Source of the DNA: Clostridium_AD sp964467165
GTDB taxonomy: Bacteria; Bacillota; Clostridia; Clostridiales; Clostridiaceae
Reading direction: 5' to 3'
Assembly: GCA_964467165.1 (NCBI GenBank)
Contig: CAYXOL010000013.1
Span: forward strand, 1 to 64,000
Length of the DNA: 64,000 nucleotides
In this document: positions 16,854 to 24,728 of the stretch, piece after piece
Numbering within the stretch: position 1 is the stretch's first letter
Layout of the letters: every line of letters begins with the position of its first letter
Program-made: the position numbers and the translations under genes
Notes under the pieces: generated by a model
Databases searched by the model: none
Told to the model about the DNA's origin: nothing
The model's input: only the letters and a program-made list of their open reading frames with translations

Positions 16854-17232
16854 TCACATTAGCCCACTTTCTTGTAAATATTTAAAATACTACTCTCAGT
16901 GTTTTATTTATTACTTATTGCTCTATGTTTTCTTGATTATACTTTTTCTAATTATACATTTTATTTACTATTTCTATATAATTCTTGTTTTTCCTTTTAT
17001 TATTTTATTATTTTTCTATAAATAGAAAATACCGGTCAAAGTGTTTCTTTCCACTCCAACCGGCTCTCTAAAATCACATAAACTTCTTCATATTGTAACT
17101 TTCAAGAAAGTTATCACTTTTAAACATTTCCTTTCTTTTATGAATTCTATTATAATTAGCAACTTTTTCTTCCTAACATTCCTTGGCTATTCTAGTTGTA
17201 TACATATCTTTTTAAATCTTAATTGATAATGT
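16854..17232. other. Upstream region of the helicase operon
   Basis: Very AT-rich, no gene supported. Holds an imperfect hairpin at 17032-17063 (CCGGT..AGTG / CACT..ACCGG) whose minus-strand reading is followed by TATTTTCT; this could end transcription of the small upstream genes. Confidence 0.4.
17032..17063 (-). terminator. Imperfect hairpin, possible terminator of the 56-aa gene
   Basis: Five-base CCGGT/ACCGG and four-base AGTG/CACT helices separated by a mismatch, then TATTTTCT on the minus strand. Confidence 0.35.
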
Positions 17233-17403
17233 TTAATCATCCCAATTTTCTGCATCATAATCTCGACCATTTGGAAACATACTAGAATCATCTCCATATT
17301 CTTCAAGAAGTTCTTCTAATTCTTCTTTTTTCATTTTTTTCAGTTCTTCCTTATCTTCCCTATAATTATCAACAAGAATCTCTACAATTTCTGTTTTTGT
17401 CAT
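17233..17403 (-). CDS. Small acidic protein (56 aa)
   Basis: Starts MTKTEIVEILVDNYREDKEE at 17403 after a GGAGG site at 17411-17415 and ends with DYDAENWDD. It is very acidic, with repeated Lys/Glu in the centre (KKMKKEELEELLEEYGDD), and probably a helical hairpin. Not recognised. It follows the zinc-ribbon gene by 75 bases on the same strand and precedes the helicase operon; acidic small proteins in such places can be DNA mimics or inhibitors, but that is speculation. Confidence 0.65.
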   Translation of the reverse strand: MTKTEIVEILVDNYREDKEELKKMKKEELEELLEEYGDDSSMFPNGRDYDAENWDD

Positions 17404-17478
17404 CCTTATACCTCCATTAAATTTATTGAAAATAGTATACTCTTTATACTAATAGTTTTATGGATACATTTATCAATT

Positions 17479-17727
17479 TTAAGTTAATTCTATACAATTA
17501 ATTACACCTGAAGGATACTCCCATAACTCACCTTCAAACTCCATGTATCTTCCACAATGCGGACATCCAATCTCTATACTAAAACTATATTGTATTTCCG
17601 CTCCCATCCCTCTCTCTCTAGAGTTTTCTAGTTCTAAATTCTCAATTATTACTTGTTTCTCAATTATCCCCAAGCATTTAGGGCATTTCACCTTGGTCTT
17701 ATACTCAATAGGTAAGTTAAATTTCAT
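17479..17727 (-). CDS. Small zinc-ribbon-like protein
   Basis: 82 aa. CPKC at residues 15-18 and CPHC near residue 55 form a two-knuckle zinc ribbon with about 36 residues between. The rest is beta-strand rich (IEYKTKVKCPKCLGIIEKQV). GGAGAG upstream of the ATG at 17727 supports the start. It is the first gene of a small leftward unit with the 56-aa protein. Function unknown. Confidence 0.65.
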   Translation of the reverse strand: MKFNLPIEYKTKVKCPKCLGIIEKQVIIENLELENSRERGMGAEIQYSFSIEIGCPHCGRYMEFEGELWEYPSGVINCIELT

Positions 17728-17752
17728 TACTCTTCTCTCCTTTCAAATGAAT

Positions 17753-17799
17753 AAAAGCCATTAAAATGAACTTGTTATACTTTCATTTTAATAGCTTTT
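17753..17799 (-). terminator. Terminator of the 636-aa gene
   Basis: AAAAGCNATTAAAATGAA and its near-complement TTCATTTTAATAGCTTTT form long arms with a short loop, directly downstream of the leftward 636-aa gene. Confidence 0.7.
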
Positions 17800-17830
17800 G
17801 CCTCTATGTAAGTAAGAGTTTTCTATCTTA

Positions 17831-19741
17831 TTAAAATTTTATAAAACCACCTACCCCTAATCCCTTATAATATTCACACAATTCATCAGATAACACATTA
17901 TTACAATTAATCAGCTTAAATTTTTTATTTTTGATATCTATCTCAACTTTTAACAAGTAATTTTTTCTATTCCTTTTATCAGAATTAATTCCTTCTATTG
18001 GTATTCCTAGCTCTTTAGGAAGTTCCTTAGATTCAACTCTATGGATTAACTCACAGAATATTTTAATTAGCATATTATCATTCATTCCATAGGTATCTTT
18101 GAATAAATTCAACGTATTTGCATGATATAAACCTATTCTATACCCTGTTACATAATATATTGGATTTGATATTCTTTCGCATTCAGATATTGCATACTTT
18201 TCTTGGATAAAAGCTCTTTTTACTTGGAAATAAAAAAAATCATGAATATCACACATGTTTTGTAGGTTAGGATATAGCATTATACAGTTCATTATTGTAT
18301 CAATACATTTTTCAATTCGAATACAATTTACAACAACATCATCATTTTTTCCACTGAGACAAGCATATATAAAGTGAATTTTTTTTATCCATAACCAATG
18401 ATAAATTTCTTCAACACTATCTCCCTCTCTTACTTTTGACATCATATCAGTTTCACCGGATTTCTTAGCTTTGTAATATGAATAGTTAAAACTTTCTTTT
18501 GCCTCTGAAGCATCATAAAAAGCTTGATAACAAGCTACAATAAACAACCAATGTAATTTATCATCAAATATAGATATTGTATGTTCCTCAAACCACTTTA
18601 AAATAATCTCTACCTTTTTTATATTTTTCACAATGAAGTAACGATTTTCATCGCTTATATTCTTCACTGAAAATATAGCTTTAGCTAAAGCATCAATATT
18701 TTTTGTAATGTATGATTCAATTAAACTTGGATCAACATCACCGAATTCTTCTAAATCAAAAAAGCTATCTTCAATTTGCTTTACCTTTATCAGATTTTCA
18801 GTAATTCTATTATAATTATGTTCATTAATCTTAATAAAATCTTTTTCAAAACAGATATATTCATGCTGTAAAACCTTTAAGTAAAATGTCTCGAAGATAT
18901 TACGCTCATATTGTAAATTCAAATCATTAACATTAGGTAATTGGGGAACAATAATTATTTCCAGAAACTGTGCTAGCCTATTCAAATCATCTTTACTATT
19001 TAGTTCCTGATGGAAGGAAGAGTAATACACAGAGACTTGCAATAACTGCTCCCATTCTAAATACATATTATAAATACTCTTCCTTATGTCTAAAACCCGT
19101 TCTATGCTAATTTCTTTTATAAGCTCATTTTTTAAAAGCGCCAAAGTCCTTCCATTTGTATTATTTAACCCATAGTGTATTTCATCAATATTCTCTAAAG
19201 TTGGTCTATCAAGCAATAGCATAATATTAACTTTTTCCCCATAGTAATCATCTTTAATAAACCGATATAATAACTTCAATAATTTCAGTTTACTATATTC
19301 ATCACTAAAGGCATTAATATCAAAATTCATAATATTTTTTAGCTTTTTAATAATTCCCCCTTTATTATTAGCACCAGCTATTTTGCCTTTAATTGCTTCT
19401 ACTGATGGTGAACTTTTATGCGCATCAGCCCTGCTGTCTTCTTCATCATATATTTCTTGATACAGACTTTCTTTAGTCATTTCTGATTCCATATATTTTC
19501 TTTTGATACCAACATCGTATTTTCCATGTTTTATTTCATTGATTCGTTCTTGTGTCAAAATAACTTTTTCAATATAATAATCGTAACTTATATCCCCATA
19601 TTTCTCTAACTTGATGTATTTTAGACGATATTTTCTATACTCAGGTAGTTGGTAATAGTTAGATTTATCTAAATTAATACCCTCTCCTAGCAACTCATTC
19701 TTTATTTTCATATTTAAATGTTTATCACTACATATTTCCAC
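17831..19741 (-). CDS. Large unknown helical protein
   Basis: 636 aa from a GTG at 19741; an ATG at 19711 is the alternative start. It has no transmembrane segment, no Walker motif and no recognised catalytic motif. The sequence looks all-helical (repeated LLKLLYRFIKDDYY, VLDIRKSIYNMYLEWEQLL, WLWIKKIHFIYACL), resembling a scaffold or sensor with TPR-like helices. It ends GLGVGGFIKF. It stands alone with its own terminator at 17753, between recombinase remains and the helicase locus, so it is accessory DNA. I do not assign a function. Confidence 0.6.
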   Translation of the reverse strand: MEICSDKHLNMKIKNELLGEGINLDKSNYYQLPEYRKYRLKYIKLEKYGDISYDYYIEKVILTQERINEIKHGKYDVGIKRKYMESEMTKESLYQEIYDEEDSRADAHKSSPSVEAIKGKIAGANNKGGIIKKLKNIMNFDINAFSDEYSKLKLLKLLYRFIKDDYYGEKVNIMLLLDRPTLENIDEIHYGLNNTNGRTLALLKNELIKEISIERVLDIRKSIYNMYLEWEQLLQVSVYYSSFHQELNSKDDLNRLAQFLEIIIVPQLPNVNDLNLQYERNIFETFYLKVLQHEYICFEKDFIKINEHNYNRITENLIKVKQIEDSFFDLEEFGDVDPSLIESYITKNIDALAKAIFSVKNISDENRYFIVKNIKKVEIILKWFEEHTISIFDDKLHWLFIVACYQAFYDASEAKESFNYSYYKAKKSGETDMMSKVREGDSVEEIYHWLWIKKIHFIYACLSGKNDDVVVNCIRIEKCIDTIMNCIMLYPNLQNMCDIHDFFYFQVKRAFIQEKYAISECERISNPIYYVTGYRIGLYHANTLNLFKDTYGMNDNMLIKIFCELIHRVESKELPKELGIPIEGINSDKRNRKNYLLKVEIDIKNKKFKLINCNNVLSDELCEYYKGLGVGGFIKF

Positions 19742-19876
19742 TTTGAATTCACCGCCAATTTACTATATCATTTTTAATTATTATACTATTATCTACTTTA
19801 ATTCAGCAATTGTTTTACAAAATAATAAAAGCTGGCCAAGGTGTACTAATCAACCTCAAGCAGCATATTATATTTC

Positions 19877-20650
19877 CTATTCAATTACAACTTCTACTTC
19901 TGTACAATCAAGCAAAGTCACAATAATCTTCTGCCCTTCAAATACAGTCATCTTTTCAATAATCCTAAAAAACAAATCCATATCAAATTTTTCTATTGTC
20001 TCTGCCTCAGCTAAAATTCTCATAAACTGCTTTGCCTTATATCTTTGAAGCAAGTTATCACTTTTTAAATGTTCCTTCCACTTCTCCATAAAACAATCCT
20101 TATTTTATACTATTTCATTAAAGATATTTATAAAAGCCTGGTATAAAACTCTATCATCTACATGCTTATTATCACAGCTCTTCTTTCCCTTTACTTCATA
20201 TCTCTTATTGCACCTCCACACTACTCTTCGTAATCTTTCATCGGTTGAGTTCCATACCTTTCATCCAAATGTACTTCCACAGCATCCACAAATAGTTTTT
20301 CCTGCAAAAGGATTATTTACTGTAGCATAGTCAACTTTGCTTATGTTATATTGTTTTGCAAAAGCTTTTCTTCTCTTCATTTCAACCGCTTCCCACATTT
20401 TCCTATCTATAATTACAGGATGGCTTTCCTACACGTAGTATTGAGGGACTTCTCCATTGTTTTCAATTCTTTTCTTTGTGAGAAAATCTATGGTGTAGTT
20501 TTTTTGTAGCAAAGCGTCACCTTTATACTTTTCGTTGCCAAGCATTTTTCTAATACTGTTTTCATACCATTTGGCTTTACCATTCCAGTTTAAAATTCCT
20601 TCTTCTTCAAATTCACTAGCTATTCTATTTGGCCCTTTTCCACTCATACA
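19877..20650 (-). pseudogene. Large serine recombinase, C-terminal half, with three in-frame stops
   Basis: One reading frame spans the whole stretch. It begins SGKGPNRIASEFEEEGI (recombinase domain), continues SHPVIIDRKMWEAVE and the zinc-ribbon part (ICGCCGSTFG..KVWNSTDERLRR), and ends with the family's tail (EKWKEHLKSDN, then FDMDLFFRIIEKMTV). Stops interrupt it at 20429-20431 (TAG), 20261-20263 (TGA) and 20105-20107 (TAA). The N-terminal catalytic domain is missing. It is a dead integrase of an older element. Confidence 0.85.
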
Positions 20651-20698
20651 GAACCGATTTTTGAAAAGTACTAAAATTGGTTTATTTTTTATTTTTTT

Positions 20699-21393
20699 CT
20701 AATTTCTTATGTATTTTTTCATACTCTCTAAAAAATCCACTTCAATCCCATTCAGGTCATCTTTTGTTTTTTCTTTGTATTTTTCAAATTCTAGCATAGC
20801 TTTTGTTGTTGCTTCTAGGTGGCTGATTTTTCCTTCGTTTTCCAAAAGTTCGCTACCACTTAGTTTGATAAAATCATCAAGTTTTTTTATCCAATCACTC
20901 ATACACATTGGAATATGCCTAATTGCTTGAAGTTCTGCAAATTCTAGATAGGCAGTAACAATTCTATTTAAAATCTTAATTTCGTCTTCATGCAAATAAT
21001 TTTTAGCAACAGTTGCATCTGCTTGCTTTGGTTTTTTTCCCTCAAATGTTGTCATACCCATAAATTTACTTTCTGCATTTGCTCGCTCCATTAACACTTC
21101 CACCGCAGTATGTCCGTGTGCTGCATAGTGCATTTTATTTTGCACCGTTTGAAAAAACAGTAATGAATTTTCACCCTTTGGTGTATAATCAACACTAGTT
21201 CCATAAATATTCAAAATTTGTCTATAAAAAACTTTTTCACTAGAACGAATATCACGAATACGCTCAAGCAATTCCTTCCAATAACTACCACCACCAGCTT
21301 TTTTCAAAAGGTCGTCATTCATAGAGAAACCTTTAATTAAGTATTCTTTTATTCTTTCATTTGCCCAAATTCTAAACTGTGTGCCACTAATAA
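20699..21393 (-). pseudogene. RhuM-family protein, 5'-truncated
   Basis: The ATG at 21322 (MNDDLLKKAGGG) is internal. The same frame continues upstream as SGTQFRIWANERIKEYLIKGF, typical of RhuM-family proteins, up to about 21393, where it runs into asrB. The C-terminus is intact (DFLESMKKYIRN). RhuM proteins are found in phage- and pathogenicity-related islands; their biochemical role is not established. The abrupt fusion to asrB shows that the island's right border was created by recombination or deletion here. Confidence 0.75.
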
Positions 21394-21813
21394 CTTAAAT
21401 CCCGCCATTAGATTAAAACCCTTACACTCCTTTGGATTCTTTGCAAAATAATCTACTATCCCCTTTACTGGTGCTAGTCCCGTTCCACCTGCGGCTACAA
21501 TAATTTCTTTGTTTTTATAGAGGTTTATATCAAATCCATTTCCATAAGGACCTCTTAAAAACAAGGTTCCCCCTACAAAAAAGCTGTGAATTACATCTGT
21601 GACTGTGCCTACACGTCTTATCGTAAGATCTACATAACCCTCACCTATCTCACTAACGGATATAGGTGATTCTCCAAATTTCGGTATGGATACTTCAAAA
21701 AATTGACCCGGCTTTACTTCCCCCACAAACTCCATTCTAAAAGTATAATCCGTTTCTGTGTGTTTACTTATATTAAGTATTTTAGATTTAAAAGGCATAT
21801 ATATATTTTTCAT
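21349..21813 (-). pseudogene. asrB: Anaerobic sulfite reductase subunit B, truncated by the island
   Basis: The first about 140 codons encode the FAD/NAD(P) reductase-like AsrB: FEVSIPKFGESPISVSE, IHSFFVGGTLFLRGPYGNGF and AAGGTGLAPVKGIVDYF. After AGFK the sequence turns into LLVAHSLEFGQMKE, which is the RhuM region read in another frame, and stops. Normal AsrB is about twice this length and asrC should follow, but does not. AsrB passes NAD(P)H electrons to the siroheme subunit AsrC, so sulfite reduction by this operon is lost. It is directly joined to asrA on the same strand. Confidence 0.82.
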
Positions 21814-22821
21814 TTATTCCACCTCATCCATAGCTTGATTTAATTTATTTACACAGTTTGAGAAAGATATATATTCAGGGCATATATCATCACATCTACC
21901 ACAACCTACACACATATGATACCCAGCTCTCTTTTTAAAATCATATACCTTGTGCATAACTTTAAATCTCATTCTATTTTTTTTGTCCTTCCTAAAACCA
22001 TGTCCACCTGCCATGTCACTGTATCCGCCTACATGACAAGATGCCCAAACACGCCTTCTTTCTCCTACGTTTTTATTTTCTTTATAGAAAATGTCCTGCA
22101 TAGTAAAACAAGAGCAAGTACCACAGACAAAATTGCACCTACCACAGGCAATGCATCTTGAAGAATATTCATCCCACATCTTTGATTTAAAAACTCTTTG
22201 ATCCAAATTTTCAGGTATAGTAACCTTTATATCATTAGCTTGTACAAATTCTGGGGCTACTTGTACCTCTTTTATTTTATCTATGTTAAAGTAATTCATT
22301 AGTTCTTCTGATTTACAATTAACAAAAACTTGATCATCTTGAATTTCAGTGTACATATCATAATCTTCTGTCTTATTGGATCCCATACTGACGCAAAAAC
22401 AATTTTCAAAACTTTCACTACAACCCATAAGCACAAACTTGATTTTATCTCTTAAAACCTTATAATAATAATCCTCATTTCCGTTTTTTAAATAAATTTC
22501 ATCCAGACGCTTCATGGCATGGACATCACAACTTCTTAAGAATATTAAGATTTTCTTCTCATCGCATTTCGGCTCCTCGCAATCATTTTCAGTAAAGTAA
22601 AATAATGTTTGAGTAATTGGAAGTATTATTTCTTTAGGTGAAAAACTAGATTTAAGTTTAAATTCTACTTCACTTATACTGGTTATTTCCTTATACCTAA
22701 TAGTATCTGTATCCGCAAAAGTTCCTTTTCCCTTTAGCATTACTGGTGCATATACCTTATATTCACGTCGTAATGTATCGAGATACTCATCAAACTCCTC
22801 TACTTTTAACTTAAAACCCAT
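21814..22821 (-). CDS. asrA: Anaerobic sulfite reductase subunit A
   Basis: 335 aa, full length. Two ferredoxin-type cluster motifs are visible near the C-terminus: CIACGRCNFVCGTCSC and CVGCGRCDDICPEYISF. AsrA relays electrons to the AsrB/AsrC pair in the cytoplasm. The promoter has an Fnr-like box at 22943-22954 region with a TACAAT -10 (see 22916). Downstream asrB is cut and asrC is missing, so the intact asrA probably has no working complex. Start ATG at 22821 after a GGAGG-like site. Confidence 0.85.
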   Translation of the reverse strand: MGFKLKVEEFDEYLDTLRREYKVYAPVMLKGKGTFADTDTIRYKEITSISEVEFKLKSSFSPKEIILPITQTLFYFTENDCEEPKCDEKKILIFLRSCDVHAMKRLDEIYLKNGNEDYYYKVLRDKIKFVLMGCSESFENCFCVSMGSNKTEDYDMYTEIQDDQVFVNCKSEELMNYFNIDKIKEVQVAPEFVQANDIKVTIPENLDQRVFKSKMWDEYSSRCIACGRCNFVCGTCSCFTMQDIFYKENKNVGERRRVWASCHVGGYSDMAGGHGFRKDKKNRMRFKVMHKVYDFKKRAGYHMCVGCGRCDDICPEYISFSNCVNKLNQAMDEVE

Positions 22822-22915
22822 AAATAAACAACCTCCATAATAAAGATTATTACTTAATAATCTAATTCTGTTAATTAATTAACTATAAAAATTAAATTTT
22901 TAACTAACTATGCAC

Positions 22916-22958
22916 ATTGTATTTTAAACCACAAAATAAGAATGTGATTTTCATCACA
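22916..22958 (-). promoter_or_regulatory. asrA promoter with Fnr-like box
   Basis: TGTGAT-TTTC-ATCACA (22943-22958, centre 22950.5) and TACAAT on the minus strand (22916-22921, centre 22918.5). The spacing of 32 bp matches class II activation by a Crp/Fnr protein. The box overlaps the 3' end of the broken crp-like gene. Confidence 0.7.
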
Positions 22959-23639
22959 CACCTTTAAAGTATTGACTTAGCTTTTCTCTATTAACTATGA
23001 ATTTTCTATGCTTTATTTTTACCATATCCATTTTTTCAAGTTCTTTTACTGTTCTTGAAATAGTTTCGCGAGAGCTACCTAGCATATCCGCCAAATAAGT
23101 TATGCTTACCTTAACATCTATTAAACTGCCCTCTTCTGTTTGTATTCCATAATCTTTAGAAAGTTTTCAAAGCTTGGCTGCTACCCTCTTGTCCATTTTA
23201 GTAGGAACTGTATTTTTAAGTTGCCTATATAACCTTCTTATTTTTTTACTCATGGAGTACAAGATAACTTGTGTGAGTTTAAAGTCTTGCTTCATTATAT
23301 TTAATAGGTCTACTTTTGATATGCTCATGATTTCACTGTCTTCAAACCCTTCGCAATTAATTGAAGATGTAAGATTGTCGAAAATTACCTCATTTATAAT
23401 CTCACCTTTGTTTAGAATAAAGATAACCCTCTTTTGACCTTTTTCTGATAACCTATACATGGTTACCTTGCCTTCTAAAACTATATATATATTATCTATA
23501 CTTTGTCTTTCAGCAAACAACATTTGTGATTTATTTATTTTTTTATAATAACACTCTCTTTTACTAATTCTAAAGTTCTATCCTCAATATCCTCAAATAG
23601 TGGAAGGCCTTTTAATTGCCTAAGCGTTACATGTACCAT
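22954..23639 (-). pseudogene. Crp/Fnr-family regulator, frameshifted and interrupted
   Basis: The N-terminal part starts MVHVTLRQLKGLPLFEDIED at 23639. A one-base slip in an A-run near 23545 shifts it into the frame that continues MLFAERQSIDNIYIVLEGKV. A TGA at 23167-23169, in place of an expected Trp codon, then splits off the HTH part (KLSKDYGIQTEEGS, then YLADMLGSSRETISRTVKELE). The ETISR recognition helix is Fnr-like. It lies immediately upstream of asrA and was probably its activator; both parts of this locus are decaying together. Confidence 0.8.
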
Positions 23640-24018
23640 CTTAACTTCTCCTTATAATTTCAACTTAAAATCTTATTATAGTAAAAATACTAATATTCTT
23701 ATTATACAACAATGAATTTTATAATTGAGCAAAAGGGAAAGTTTATACTTTCCTTAATTAATGGTTTCCTCAGTAGTATATGCCTTTGTTATTTATTTTT
23801 CTTTTGTTACATACCAATATGCTGCTCCAACAAATACAGTGCCCCCCATGTTATGCATTAATCCCACTATGCAAATTGCTTCTATTATTATAATCTCTGG
23901 CTTTATTATTTAACTAGAATAACTAGCTTCTTTTCAAATTAGTAACCATGGTAACTGATTCATATTCTAGCTTAAGTTATAATGCAAGTATAGACGTTTT
24001 AAAGAGGAGGAAAATTAA
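23640..24018. other. Intergenic between the broken regulator and the ABC operon
   Basis: Holds a 37-codon leftward fragment ending GAAYWYVTKEK at about 23795, hydrophobic and without a start, probably a gene remnant. The regulatory box of the ABC operon lies at 23942. Confidence 0.4.
23942..23983 (+). promoter_or_regulatory. Promoter of the ABC efflux operon with GTAAC box
   Basis: GTAAC-CATG-GTAAC (23942-23955; one mismatch to GTAAC-N4-GTTAC) centred 32 bp upstream of TATAAT (23978-23983). Same geometry as the other boxes of this cluster. Confidence 0.65.
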
Positions 24019-24723
24019 TTGAATGAGGTAATTGTTATAAAAGATTTGGTAAAGTCCTATCAGATGGGAGAAACAAAGATTACTGCCGTTGACAATATAA
24101 GTTTTTCAATAAAAGCAGGGTCATTTGTAATTCTACTTGGAGCAAGTGGTGCTGGCAAATCTACAGTATTAAACATCTTAGGCGGAATGGATAAGGCTAC
24201 TAGCGGAAGTGTTCATATTTTTGGACAAGAGATATCAAAATACAATGATTTAAAACTGACAACATATAGAAGAAACAGTATTGGTTTTGTTTTTCAGTTC
24301 TATAATCTTATGCCTAATTTAAATGTTATTGAAAATGTAGAACTAGCAAGTCATATATGTAAAAATCCCATTGATGCAAGTGAAAGTCTACGATTGGTGG
24401 GGCTAACAGACAGAAAAGATAATTTCCCTTCTCAAATCTCAGGTGGAGAACAGCAAAGGGTTGCTATTGCAAGAGCTCTTGCTAAAAATCCTGATTTGTT
24501 ATTATGTGACGAGCCTACTGGAGCCTTGGACTATGTAACTGGCAAAAGTATACTTTCACTTTTGCACAAAATATGCCGTGAGAGTAATAAAATTGTTATA
24601 ATCGTAACGCATAATTCTGCAATTGCCCCAATAGGAGATATGGTTATTAAAATGAAAAGTGGGCAGGTAGTAAGTATGGAGGAAAATCTTTCACCTGTAC
24701 CTGTTGAGAGGATTGAGTGGTGA
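24019..24723 (+). CDS. ABC transporter ATP-binding protein (MacB/LolD type)
   Basis: 234 aa from a TTG at 24019 after GAGGAGG. Motifs: Walker A GASGAGKST, Q-loop QFYNLMPNLN, signature ISGGEQQRVAIARAL, Walker B LLLCDEPTGALD and H-loop VTHN. The GALD/LMPNL features are of the MacB/LolD/FtsE group that works with FtsX-type permeases. It is the first gene of a four-gene operon with permease, membrane-fusion-like protein and an S-layer protein. Likely exports or removes a peptide or lipid-like toxic compound from the envelope. Confidence 0.9.
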   Translation: MNEVIVIKDLVKSYQMGETKITAVDNISFSIKAGSFVILLGASGAGKSTVLNILGGMDKATSGSVHIFGQEISKYNDLKLTTYRRNSIGFVFQFYNLMPNLNVIENVELASHICKNPIDASESLRLVGLTDRKDNFPSQISGGEQQRVAIARALAKNPDLLLCDEPTGALDYVTGKSILSLLHKICRESNKIVIIVTHNSAIAPIGDMVIKMKSGQVVSMEENLSPVPVERIEW

Positions 24724-24728
24724 TATAG

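Noticed and set aside
15028..17226. Plus-strand frames opposite the helicase gene and its upstream region
   Set aside because: Hydrophobic low-complexity translations of AT-rich antisense DNA, no start sites.
19743..20048. 101-aa plus-strand frame
   Set aside because: Lies opposite the recombinase pseudogene, no support.
23795..23905. Leftward fragment ending GAAYWYVTKEK
   Set aside because: Only 37 codons, stop directly upstream, no start. Mentioned only as a possible gene remnant.
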